NCBI RefSeq assembly: GCF_050003625.1 | Contig: NC_134398.1 | Coordinates: 105,934,578 to 105,998,577 of the forward strand | Length of the DNA: 64,000 bases | Direction: 5' to 3' | Source: Haematobia irritans | Lineage: Eukaryota; Arthropoda; Insecta; Diptera; Muscidae | Shown here: positions 44,319 through 55,064 of the stretch, in pieces | Position numbering within the stretch: the stretch's first letter is position 1 | How the letters are laid out: each line of letters opens with the position of its first letter | Program-made: the position numbers and the translations under genes | Notes under the pieces: model-generated | The model's input: only the letters and a program-made list of their open reading frames with translations | Database searches by the model: none | What the model was told of the DNA's origin: nothing

Positions 44319-46231
44319 TGTAATGGTATTTGCTGAGGTGTCGAAATGGATTTAATTACGTCGAAACCTAAAAGGACGGCACGTTCTAACATAGGCTATA
44401 ACTCGCCGGAAGGGTTGGGTTCTTGTCCTTTATTTTTCGAACTGTACCAAAACAAAACTCGAACGTGCCATAATTATATATAAAACTTGTATAAAAATAA
44501 ATATATACCGGACGGACATTATATCGGACAAACTGAAACTAATTTTCTTTAAAAATCTTCATTCACCTTATTTGGACCTGTAGATGTTAATAGATCTATA
44601 CCCACTCCAGCCGTTGTCCTCAAGACACCGCTTAAAATTTTACTGAGGACCCCATACCCATATGATACCTTAGTTTTGGCTCTCTGTTAACTTACTAAAA
44701 GAATTATTCCATTTTAAATTTAAAAATATTTATTCTAATACAACAATTTCATTCATTAGGCATAGAGCGAATAGTATAATTATCTTTCTTTTTAATAAAC
44801 CAAATGCAAAATAATTTATGTTAAGTAATCAATTATCAAAAAGAATATAAAATAGAAAATAAGAAACAAACTTACTGTTACAGATACATCCATAAACTGC
44901 TTCAAAATGCTGAGGCCTCTGCAGATTGTCGCCTTGTTGTATGGGAAATATTTATGTATACCGTGAATTAAATATGAATGTTAAGTCTAATACAAAATTT
45001 AAACGAAATGTTAATAACAGAAAATATTGACTTGCAAATATACATATATACATTTATGAAATTAATTTTGTTTGTACACACTCACTCCGTCAACAAATTA
45101 TGGGACAGACATATATCTCTGATAAATGTAGAGGGAAGAATGTAAAAAAAACATCATACATTGATCAAAGCTAACATGTTTGTCTGTCCCAACAACAACA
45201 ATTAAAGTGAGTAAAATAGAGTAATGAAAGTTAACACTCCATGAGGAGAAAACAAGCTTAATCGAGAACATCAAAAATATCAATGAATGAAGCTGAGTGA
45301 TTATTCATTCATAATTTGTTGGAAAAATTAGCTTTTGACCCAGAGCTGGGAGTATTAGAATTCTGATCATGTAATAAATTTTGATTTATGATATGAAATA
45401 TTGCGAATTGAAAATTCTTTCACTTATACCACCTTGGTAATCACAAAGCTTAATATTCACGGGTATCGAAATAGCAGATTAAATGGACCTTGTAAATGTT
45501 GTTAGGAGTACAAATGACGGCATTTTTCAAATAAAACTACACTTCATGATCATTCTCGGGGTCCAAAAATGGTTTTATGGGAATCCGATCCGCATGGTAC
45601 TAATCACAGGGAGTTTCAATAAGAGGGTTTCCCAAAACTATAAGAAAAAAATATTTCCCTATAGATTTCACTAATATTAATAAAATTCTGAGCCATTTTA
45701 CCTTTTTCGATTTCGGGGCAATGTGTGTAAAATGTTTTAATTGAAATTAAATATTGAAACTTTCCTGAATTTTAGAATACAGTTTTGAAATCTTATGCAA
45801 TCACAAATTAACAAAATTAGCACCGTATCAAATGATCTGCTCTCGATAATAACTGGTTTAGAATGAATGTGTCCATTGAAATTTTATTTGATCAAAGCCT
45901 AATAGGACAGTCATGTATCTCACTCCGAAAACGGCACTTCTCATTCATAAAAATCTCTCATTCGTCTATACCCTCTATCACCTTCCTCTATCAATCAGCC
46001 CATTGAGAAAACAGTTGCCGTATAATACATAGCTTCTCACACGTTTTTGAATTGGTCGGTGTTAAAGTGGAATAACTCCACCAAAATAAAATAGGCAAAC
46101 AAAAAAAATATAATTCAACAGAGAAAGCTAAAATATTTCGCAAAAACAGTAAAACTCATAGGTTCTAGCAAGGCATTTAAATGAAAGAAAACTAGAAAAA
46201 TATTCAAAGGCCGTAAGTATATACCGTCACA
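44319..46231 (-). repeat. Gypsy 2 LTR (5' LTR in element sense), 1913 bp
   Basis: Copy of 37224-39171 with a few single-base changes and two small losses. Its outer end (cgtcaca in plus orientation) abuts the exon B splice donor of the interrupted gene. Confidence 0.95.
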
Positions 46232-46233
46232 AC

Positions 46234-46399
46234 CAATTGACAGCCCAATGGTTTTTTGTATTGAGGCCATAATTGTAAAGCCTTAGATATATTTTCACAT
46301 TCGTTGTGAATTTGATTAATCCGGAAGTTTGAACAACGGATCCAAGTAATTTTAAAATCTTCCGGTGGAAGGTCGTCGTACTGAATGCTTTGGTTACAG
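46234..46399 (-). pseudogene. Uncharacterised gene, exon B, splice donor hit by Gypsy 2
   Basis: The minus strand encodes YDDLPPEDFKITWIRCSNFR, then NQIHNECENISKALQLWPQY and KKPLGCQL. The preceding intron of about 92 bp (46491-46400) has a GTAAGT donor and a C/T-rich tract before CTAAG. The exon ends CAATTG, and the donor GT is followed directly by the Gypsy 2 LTR. Before insertion it read G-GTAAGT. The phrase WPQYKKPLG recalls a family of uncharacterised insect proteins, unnamed here. Confidence 0.6.
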
Positions 46400-46492
46400 C
46401 TTAGAGCATTATTTTCAGGAACAACAGAGAAAAAATTAGTAAGTAATAAAACATAATTAAACATCGTATGAAGCAAATTTCATTAACTTACC

Positions 46493-46950
46493 GAATTCAA
46501 ATTTAGATCCAGAGGTACTAGGTTAGGTTAGGTTAGGTTATGTGGCAGCCCGATGTATCAGGCTCACTTAGACTATTCAGTCAATTGTGATATCACAGTG
46601 GTGAATTTCTCTCTTATCACTGAGTGCTGCCCGATTCCATGTTAAGCTCAATGACAAGGGACCTCCTTTTTATAGACGAGTCCGAACGGCGTTCCACATT
46701 CCAGTGAAACCACTTAGAGAAGCTTTGAAACCCTCAGAAATGTCACCAGCACCAGAGGAACAAGGTTTGTCGCTTTTGTTAATTTCCAAAGATTTTACTC
46801 TTTTCTTATTATTGTGATATTTTATGTACAGTTTACCTCTTCTATCAGTCCGATATGACTCTAATATTTCCGTTGGAAAAATGTCCAATATGTCAGACTC
46901 TAGACGTTTAACTTTTACCGGGCGTTTTAAAAAATGAGCAATGCGAGCGA
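46493..46950 (-). pseudogene. Uncharacterised gene, exon A, interrupted by a SINE
   Basis: The minus-strand frame begins near 46950 (RIAHFLKRPVKVKRLESDIL), continues DIFPTEILESYRTDRRGKLY and NKSDKPCSSG, is cut by a SINE (46516-46751), and resumes as SKFEFG up to a GTAAGT donor at 46491. Joined this way the frame enters exon B out of phase, so another splice or a frameshift is involved. Nothing upstream of 46950 is clearly part of it. Confidence 0.5.
46516..46751 (-). mobile_element. 5'-truncated SINE sharing the LINE 3' end
   Basis: Flanked by ccagagg at 46509-46515 and 46752-46758. In plus orientation it starts with four TTAGG-type pentamers, then tggcagcccgatgtatcagg and ctcacttagactattcag, which match the LINE 3' end at 23101-23185. 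It continues with a body (cttatcactgagtgctgccc, ggcgttccacattccagtg) that the LINE lacks. The tRNA-like head expected for a full SINE is missing, as in a 5'-truncated insertion. Confidence 0.85.
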
Positions 46951-47591
46951 ATAGCTATTGCTATTTCATACGGCGCACAGTGGGTTGAGCGGTAGGCAAA
47001 GTGGCGATTAATTCAGGAAAGCCGTAATTTTAAAATATTGTTATTTTTTATTGATGGATAGTCATAAATACATAAAAAGGCATAACTAGAAACAACAAAA
47101 AAAATTTTAAAAATTGTTGTTTTAATCTTTTATGGCCTTTTTGTGTATTTTGGAAAAAGTGGATCTTATATCACAACTTTCGCTGTAATTTTTCAAAGAA
47201 AAACGATAAATTATGAAAATGCAATTGAAAATTAGAGCATACTTAATGTGCTTTTAGAAAAAAAAATAATAATTAATAAATATTTAATCTGTATTTATAT
47301 ACCCAAAATTTTAAATTAAAATCCGATTTTTTTTCTTCAAATTCCGTAATTCCACATATTTTAAAAAAATTACATTAGAAAATATTATTATATCTTATTG
47401 ATCAATATTCATAAAAAAACATAGTATACAAGTAAAACAAACAACCACTAAAGGAAAAAAATAATTAAAAAAAAATATAATTGTACGGTTTTTTTATTTA
47501 CTTCATTTCATTAATTTTAAAAGTATTCATAATCATCATTTACTTCACAACCATTATAAAATTAATTTACTTAATAATAATAATTTTCTTC
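46951..47591. other. AT-rich stretch without genes
   Basis: No gene, RNA or recognised element is seen. The open frame on the plus strand at 47481-47687 is low-complexity (Ile/Phe-rich) and antisense to the coding fragment that follows. Confidence 0.4.
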
Positions 47592-47910
47592 TTAATCATC
47601 ATACAATTCGTTAACATAATCTGCATCTTCATTATCTTCATCATCTTCGTCACCATTATCATTTTCATTTTGGGTAAGAATAAGTAACTCCAATGCAGTC
47701 TGAGGCATTTGCTGCATTTTCATTTTGCAACTCTTCCTCTTGCTCGAAATAAATGGATCTGAACTGAAGAAATCTATTAAAGACGTCTTCTATTGTATTT
47801 TCCCGACTGAATTTACGGGAAAAGTGCTCCCTATACCTTTTGAAGTCCTTATTTCTGGCTTCCTGAGATTCTTCAGTTAGCTTACGAAGCTTTGTAAGTA
47901 ATTTGGAATT
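47592..47910 (-). pseudogene. C-terminal fragment of a transposase-like protein, frameshifted
   Basis: The minus strand encodes LRKLTEESQEARNKDFKRYR and EHFSRKFSRENTIEDVFNRF, then in another frame SSDPFISSKRK and MPQTALELL, followed by an acidic tail (NGDEDDEDNEDADYVNEL) and a stop at 47592-47594. The EARNKDF...SRK...NEDVFNRLL...SSDPFIS pattern recalls a widespread transposon-derived protein family; I cannot name it. One frameshift lies in the RFLQ/SSDP region. Confidence 0.45.
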
Positions 47911-48605
47911 AATTAATTATTTTTTTTTTTCGTGAGTGCGTGTGATTTATTTTTTAGCTTTGCCAATAATAAACTGTACACTCAGTAGCTACAATAACAA
48001 ATACTAAACGGAATATAAAGACAAAAGCTAATAAGGTCAAAGTGATTTTTTGTTTGTTTTATTTTTTCATATATATTTTTAGCGACTGGAGTTATTTTAC
48101 AAATTCTTTAATAAGTCAAAAAATGCAACAAAAAGGCAAAAAGATGTTTTGGAATTTATAAGCTGAAACTTCATATTTTAAGAAAATATAAGCAGTTTTA
48201 CCAAGTTTCACCGATAATTCAGTTGAAATCCAATACAAACATCAAAAATACCTCATTTTTGGAGCAATTTCCTTATATTTTTTTGCAATATTTCCAAAAC
48301 ATTTATCTAAACAAACAAATATTTATCATATGCTCAAATACCTGAAGTAGACGCTCCATTATAAAATTTTCACTTTTAGAAGTCTTAATTAAAAAAATTA
48401 TCACTGGAAATATGCAAATTTTCACTTTTAACCAATGCGCGCAAAAATAATAATTATTATTGAACTTTGAAGACACACTGCAAATAAAGTAAACAACTAA
48501 GAACTTTTACTTTGGCATGTTGTGATGTAGAATTTTATCTTCTTTCACCCGGTACCAAATACGGTTATTAAAGTTAAAGTTCATCTTTTGAATTAATCGC
48601 CACTT
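47911..48605. other. AT-rich stretch without genes
   Basis: Nothing recognisable between the two transposase-like fragments, which are divergent (minus strand to the left, plus strand to the right). Confidence 0.4.
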
Positions 48606-49360
48606 TTGATGGATTTCAACCCTCTGTGCGGCGGTAAGGAACAACTGCTGGTAGTTCCTGTTACAGAAAACAGCTCAGGAGAGGAGCAAGCACTTGCCGT
48701 ATATGAATGCCTACAGCAATGGGATCTTCCCAACACCGTCAAGGCGATGTGCTTTGATACTACAGCATCCAATACTGGAAGATTTAAAGGAGCATGCGTC
48801 ATATTGCAGCATATGTTAGGAAGAGAATTACTGCCCCTAGCCTGCCGTCACCATATCTTGGAAATTATGTTAAGAGGCGTATACGACGCAAAAATGGGTT
48901 CAACCACGGGACCTCACCCAGACATTTTCAAAAGATTTCTCATTGCGTGGCCCAAGATAGACAAACAAAAATATGACACAGGTATTAGTGACAATTTAAT
49001 ACAAAAGCAGCTATCTCCAGAATTAATTGCACATGTTACTGTTGAATTAAAAAAGAAATCAAATGAGAACCATCCAAGAGATGACTACAAGGAGCTGTTG
49101 CCGTTGGTTCTCGTTTTTGTAGGATTACTAGACGGCAATGTTGTGGGTTTTAGAACTCCAGGCGCCATTCATCATGCCAGATGGATGGCAAAGGCCATCT
49201 ATTATTTTTATTTTTCGACGCCAATTTAATATGTCTAGAGGAGAAGAAAGTTTTGTAAGTGCTATTGCTGTTTTTCTAGTTAAATTTTACTGTAAAGCTT
49301 GGTTCAATGCTCCAAAAGCTCATCTAGCGCCAAAGCAAGATTTAGACATTTTGCGTAGTC

Positions 49361-49412
49361 TATTAGACTATAAAGAATGTGACGACTATTAGACTATAAA
49401 GAATGTGACGAC
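49361..49412 (+). repeat. 26-bp tandem duplication in the transposase-like gene
   Basis: tattagactataaagaatg followed by tgacgac is present twice in a row (49361-49386, 49387-49412). Since 26 is not a multiple of three, it shifts the frame and makes a stop. Confidence 0.95.
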
Positions 49413-49565
49413 GAAGAACGACATCGCAGAAGTATCAGCCACAAAATTTTCGAATCATTTATGGTATTTGAATACAGAGTTGATCCCACCATTACAGACG
49501 ATGAAAAGTTATTAATGGCTAATAAATTGCTCAGTAGCACAGATGAACCATCAGAGCAAGCTAGG

Positions 49566-50887
49566 TTAGGTTAAAATGGCAGGCCGATTAAATTTCAGGC
49601 TCACTTAAACTATTCAGTCCATTGTGATACCACATTTAACAAAAAGTACCTATTACATATGGGCACTTCTAGTCTTAACCACTGAACCTTCTCTATTATT
49701 TACTTTTGTTTAAACAACCAGATTGCTCCAAAAACATTAACAAACTGCTTAAGTTAACGTTTTCCAGGTCCGCCAGTAATCTAAAGCTATATGCTCCTAA
49801 AATTCGCTTACGTCTTACATAAAAAGCAGGACACTCACACAAGAGGTGTTTTTTTTTTTTTTTTTTTTTTTTTATTTTTTTTTTTTTTTGTTTAATTTAA
49901 TTGATTCCTGTTCCTCCACATCATGACAGCTTATACAATAGTCATTATACTTCGCATCTATAGTTTTTGCAAATTCGCCTATCAGGCTGCGACCGTAGCT
50001 AGACAATTTTCCTAGGGGGGGCTATAGCCCCCCCTAGCTAAAAATTTATATTTCATTTATTTATATTTCAATTAATGTTTTATTTCATAAAAATGAATAT
50101 AAAAAAAGTAGACATCAAAATAACTCGAAAATTAATTTCTAATAAAGCAAGTAAAAGTAGTTCCACACATTTCCCAGCAAAAAAATTTGGAAGTTCTTCC
50201 AAAGACACAACTTTAAAAGCACTTCCAGAAGATGTACTCCCAATGATGTTCTTTATTTTAACTACTCAGGAAGTTCTTTAAATTCGATTTTTTTAACTTT
50301 GTTTTTTCATACTTTTAATGGGAAATTTTAATTTTTTTGTTTCAAATAACTTAAAAACGAAGTAAGAATTCATAGAATGGTACAAATAATTAAAAATTTG
50401 TCGAAAAAAATTCTAAATCCATTCTGAAAAACTTGTGAATTTTTGAAAATATTTGAGGTCAAACGTGTCCGACAAGCATTAGAATCCATTAAAAATTATA
50501 AAAATTATTTATTTGACAAAATATAACAGAATTTTTTAATTTACATTCAAAACATTGAATTCGGATCACACCTAAAGAAGTGATGCAAATTCAGTGCAAC
50601 GGTTGTTGAAATGGAGGACTTCCGTCCTATGACAAGCCCATGTTAAATTCAACGCTTCTTCGCCAATTCTGCACCACTTCCGGATCCAAAAAGATCATTT
50701 TCATTACTTTTTTGGCGACGCTTTTTTGGCTGGACTTGTTTATTTTTTATAAAAATGGAAAATCGTAAATAGGTTTTCAAATTCTTGGGGGCTAAAATTT
50801 TTCTGGGGGGGTCTAAGCCCCCTCCCCAGAGGCCTTCCTACGCTTATGGCTGCGACCCGTTATAGTAGATATCAGGAGTGCTATCTG
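49566..50887 (-). mobile_element. LINE copy 5, 5'-truncated, with target duplication
   Basis: Flanked by aagctagg at 49558-49565 and 50888-50895. In plus orientation it begins with the TTAGG-type tail and ggcaggccgattaaatttc, and continues through the RNase H 3' part (tgctcctaaaattcgc, cgcatctatag). It has an extra long T-run at 49852-49890. It is interrupted by a hAT-like MITE at 49994-50848 and ends near gtgctatctga. Removing it restores the host transposase frame across EQA-R-VVN. Confidence 0.9.
49994..50848. mobile_element. hAT-like MITE inside LINE copy 5
   Basis: An 855-bp insertion with an 8-bp duplication, gctgcgac (49986-49993 and 50849-50856). The ends are related inverted repeats: CGTAGCTAG with a run of G and ctatagccccccc at the left, and CATAAGCGTAGG with ggggagggggcttag at the right. 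The left end lacks the first six bases seen on the right. An open frame inside (50075-50281) is Lys/Ser-rich and not recognisable. The 8-bp duplication and GGCGTAG-type ends are typical of hAT. Confidence 0.8.
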
Positions 50888-51255
50888 AAGCTAGGGTTGT
50901 AAATACAAAAGTTAGGAAAGAAAAGTTAGAAGAGTTGTTTGATGGAGGATTAATTAATTTACTTTCCAAAGAAGCGTTTAATTTTTTTGACCGATTTAGT
51001 ATAAAAATAGATTTTCTTAGACAAAATCCAAACACCTGGCCTATAAATAATAACTTGCAAGAAGGTTTGAAAATTATCAAAACATTAAAAGTAGTAAATG
51101 ATATGGCTGAGCGTGGTATTAAATTAATAACTGACTTCAACGACCTTCTGACAAATGATAAAGAACAAAAGCAATATGTCCTGCAAATTGTAAGCAAATG
51201 CCGAGCATTGTATCCCGACGTTTCAAAAAGTACTTTAACAAAAGCTCTAGAATAA

Positions 51256-51746
51256 ATTGAATAATTATATAATATTATCGAATATATCCCTAATTTTTAT
51301 ATATTAAAAAAAATTTTTCTACTTTTCATTTCTACTTTAAACTCAAAAATATACTAAAAAAATAAAAATTTATCACATAATAACATAATATATGAAGTAT
51401 GGCACCAGGTCGCGTTTTCGAAGCCAAAGGCTGGCGTAACTCGGTTCAGAGTTACAACAATTAAAACCATAACATAACTCAGAGTTACAACAATTAAAAC
51501 AATAACATAAATTTTTAAGGACAAAATAAGCTATCGTTTGTGATATCGTGCGTGTTTTTATTAACTTTGTGGCCAAAAAATTCGTTTTTTTTTTTCAAAT
51601 TTAGAGCGACGAGCGGCACGTGTTATCGTCGTTTAATCTGGCTCAAATTTTGGCTATCCCAATATGTAGAAAGGGGATTCGTTTTGTGGGGGTTAAGGCG
51701 AACAAGTTTCCGAGTTTTTTTGCTACCTATAAGTTGCGGTCACTCT
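51256..51746. other. AT-rich stretch with a small direct repeat
   Basis: No gene. A unit containing cagagttacaacaattaaaa occurs twice (about 51448 and 51480). Near 51704 gaacaagtttccga is the inverse of tcggaaacttgtt at 51776, perhaps an end of another mariner copy. Confidence 0.5.
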
Positions 51747-51785
51747 AATATATATATATATATACGAGGGGGGTTCGGAAACTTG

Positions 51786-52388
<603 letters not shown>

Positions 52389-52603
52389 ATAAACTTTTTT
52401 ATGTAAATATTTAATGACAGCACGCATGGTCGGGAGAAAAAAAATTATGTTTCACAATATTATTTGTTTTTTATATTGAAAGAAGCATAAAAAAAAACAA
52501 AATATTCGAAAATTTTGAATTTGCAAGTTTATGAAAATTCATAAATTGCATTTGTAATCAATTGTAGTGCGAAATTCAAAATTTTTTTCGAACGGCGTTA
52601 AAT

Positions 52604-53620
52604 GTTTTTGTTCATCGTCTTACTTCTTCAAATTTCTGGCTCGGCTCTGAACTCTTACAAAAGTAAACAAAAAATAATTGGTCAACATGTAAGTAAAGTT
52701 TTGTTATTTTATATAAATATTGTATATCATAAGATGTTTTATTTAGGTCTTCTCGAAAAACCATCTACCACGACGAAATCTTAATAGATTTCATGGAATC
52801 AAATCCAGATATAGCCATGGGCTATTCCAAAAAAGAAAAACTGACCCAGGACAAATTGTGGTCGGATCTGGCCGAGAAACTGAATGCCTGTGGCCAAGTA
52901 CTAAAAGTATACCGGAGTGGAGAAAAGTGAGTAGACTCTAAAATTGTTTCAATTGCCATTTAATTTTTAACTTATTTTTGCAGACCTGGACCGACTGGAG
53001 ACGGCATATAAAATCTAAATTAGCCCACAACAAGGCAGAATGTCGCAAAACTGGAGGAGGACAAGTTAACAAATATATTTTGTCATCATTGGAGGAAGGC
53101 GTAGCAGTTCTATGTGGTTTATATGTAGCTGTTGATGGTATAAAAAGTGCAAAAGTATTCGGAGGAAGTGGAAAAGAAAATGAGAAGCCATCAACGTCAA
53201 CTGCAAGTTCCAATGATGAATACATGCAAGATGCCGTAACAGAAATACTGGAGCAGAGATGTACGGTCCCTAACGGCCCCCAATCAACACAGGCCAAAGA
53301 GGTAACCACTTCTAACAACAAAAGGAGAAAGTTAAGCGATGTTGATTCTATAATGGACCAAGAGGCAAAAAATTTTAAAACGATATCCAGCGAAATAAGA
53401 ATATTGAGGGAATCAAAAGAAGAATGTTTGAGGAGTATTGATACCAAATTGGACGCAATGGACAAGAAATTAGACGATCTAATTTCTTTAAAAAAGAACA
53501 GATGATGGAAATGAAAAGGCACCATTTACAAATAGAAAGACACAACGCAACTAGAAATGAGCTGAAATTGAAAGACATAGAATTGGAGCAATTTAAAATT
53601 TCGCTTCTAAAAATAAAAAC
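52604..53620 (+). pseudogene. PIF/Harbinger-type Myb/SANT-like protein gene, with introns
   Basis: An exon ending at 52690 (donor gtaagt), exon 52747-52927 and exon 52984-53620, with introns 52691-52746 and 52928-52983 (gtgagt...ttttgcag). The product includes DEILIDFMESNPDIAMGYSK and EKLTQDKLWSDLAEKLNACG, then PEWRK spliced to TWTDWRRHIKSKLAHNKAEC and RKTGGG. This is the trihelix-like Myb/SANT protein that partners Harbinger transposases. A missing C near 52893 and an A-run slip near 53497 shift the frame; the latter cuts off a coiled-coil tail. No transposase gene is seen beside it. Confidence 0.75.
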
Positions 53621-53624
53621 CAGT

Positions 53625-54030
53625 ACTCACGCACGCTCACGCACGAACTACTTTTAAGGACTCACGTTCACGCACGTTCACGCACGATTCACGACAATTC
53701 TCGTGATTCACGACAAATTCTCGAGCCTCACGACATTTTCCAAACGGAAATCAGCAAAGGTAACAAACTTCAAAAATAGAATATAGTTCGAGAGCTAAAT
53801 TAATCTCATTTAACATACGAGTATGAATTAAATCTTGATTTTTTGTGAGCGTGACTACGCAGAAATTTTATTCACGCACATTCACGAACCGATTTTATTT
53901 CTCACGCACGCTCACGCACGACATATTTATTTTAGTCCCATTCACGCACATTCACGAGACTTGCTTTCGATTTTGTTCACGACTCACGTGAATCACGTGT
54001 GAAATCGTGTCACGAGAATTTCGTGACTTT
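53625..54030. repeat. Cluster of CACGCAC / TCACG motifs
   Basis: Words such as ctcacgcacgctcacgcacg, attcacgcacattcacga and cacgtgaatcacgtg recur many times. A perfect inverted pair gtcacga/tcgtgac brackets gaattt at about 54008-54026. The centre (53760-53860) is free of them. Arrays like this are often subterminal transposase-binding sites, and this one directly follows the Harbinger gene. No coding. Confidence 0.75.
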
Positions 54031-54309
54031 TAGATAATCTATAAAATTATTTAAAAATAAGAGTTTTCACATGTTCATATTTAACAATATGTATTTAAAG
54101 TTTTTGTAACTTTTAGCGATAAATGTTAATAGTTGATACTACAGCCATGCCGTTTGATTACTTCTGCACAACTTCTTGCCACTAGTTAGGATTAAATGGT
54201 CAATGATATCCTATGATAGGAGCTATTTTTGCGGCGACCATTTAACATTTTCACCTGCAACCATGTTGGCTCAGTGAACATGGTTCCAAAAAAGTATAAT
54301 TGTCCTTAT
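54031..54309. other. Stretch without genes before LINE copy 3
   Basis: No recognised feature. The LINE-like sequence starts abruptly at about 54310. Confidence 0.4.
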
Positions 54310-54388
54310 CTCACTATCTGTCAAAGAATACACAATCTAATAGAGACGTATTTCACCCACACTAGGACAAGCAAACATACAAAGGTAT

Positions 54389-55064
54389 GTGAACAGAGGA
54401 GTTCTATCACCTCTTCTTTGTAATATTGCTATAAACAACCTTCTGGTTTCCCTAGAAAAAGAAAGGATAAAAGTGGTGGCATACGCAGATGATGTGGCGC
54501 TATCAGTCAGGGGAAAATTCCCATCCACAATCAGAGATATTATACAGAGAGCTCTCCGGATGACTGAGAAATGGGCGAAAGATAATGATCTTGGGGTAAA
54601 TCCAGCAAAGACAGAACTGGTCATGTACTGTAAAGATCGTAAAAATCCCACGGTTAAGCCCATTCCCTTAGGGTATTGAAATTCCATTTGGCGAGTGTGC
54701 AAAATACCTTGACGTTATTTTGGACAGGAAGCTGAATTTTAGGCTTAAGATTGAAGAAAGGGCGAGAAAGTCTGGTGGCCGGCACTTCAGAAACCGACTG
54801 GTTTAGATAAAGTTTCAGCGTATGGCGTGCTTATGTATCTCAGGCGCATTTAGTAAGACAGGAACAGACTCCCTTAATGTCATGCTGCATCTATTGCCTT
54901 TAGACATTTTGGCCAAACAGTCAGCGGCTGTGCGGTTGCGCGAGCTATCGTTGTGGTCGGAAAAAATGTACGGTCACAGTAATGCCAGATGTGCCTAACG
55001 TAGTGGATTACACCCTTTTCGACAAAAAGTTTGAAACTCTAATTCCCAACAGTGAGGCGTGGTG
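54389..55064 (+). pseudogene. LINE copy 3 reverse transcriptase fragment
   Basis: Encodes NRGVLSPLLCNIAINNLLVS, VVAYADDVALSVRG and WAKDNDLGVNPAKTELVMYC. The frame is lost near 54680. Further RT-like sequence continues in other frames to about 55060, with a deletion joining ERARK to SGGRHFR-type sequence. Confidence 0.85.

Larger units (their letters stand above)
37224..46231 (-). mobile_element. Gypsy-type LTR retrotransposon 2 with RING-Gag
   Basis: LTRs at 37224-39171 and 44319-46231 have TG...CA ends and the 4-bp duplication ACCA (37220-37223 and 46232-46235). A tRNA-Lys-type primer site is at 44305-44316. Gag, protease, RT, RNase H and integrase follow on the minus strand. The zinc knuckles and primer site match Gypsy 1, so both are one lineage. 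It is younger-looking than Gypsy 1 (more similar LTRs) but still has frameshifts, a 75-bp duplication and small deletions in pol. No env is seen. Confidence 0.95.
48606..51255 (+). pseudogene. Transposase-like gene split by LINE copy 5
   Basis: The first part (48606-49229) has MCFDTTASNTGRFKGACVIL, ACRHHILEIML and GAIHHARWMAKAIY. A small deletion at about 49200 changes frame to RRQFNMSRGEESFVSAIAVF. A 26-bp tandem duplication (49361-49412) breaks it again. After EPSEQA the LINE intervenes, and the frame resumes at 50896 as VVNTKVRKEKLEELF, TLKVVNDMAERGIKLITDFN and NDKEQKQYVLQIVSKCR, ending at 51255. The DTTASN and CRHH blocks suggest an RNase H-fold transposase. The family is one of unnamed arthropod and cnidarian proteins. 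Confidence 0.7.

Noticed and set aside
37224..46231. An envelope gene making Gypsy 1 or 2 an errantivirus
   Set aside because: No open frame or signal/transmembrane pattern is found between integrase and the 3' LTR in either element.
47481..47687. Hydrophobic 68-residue frame that could be a membrane protein
   Set aside because: Low-complexity Ile/Phe run antisense to the acidic tail of a transposase-like fragment.
52938..53525. 195-residue minus-strand frame opposite the Myb-like gene
   Set aside because: It is the antisense shadow of the plus-strand exon, which has splice signals and a recognisable domain.
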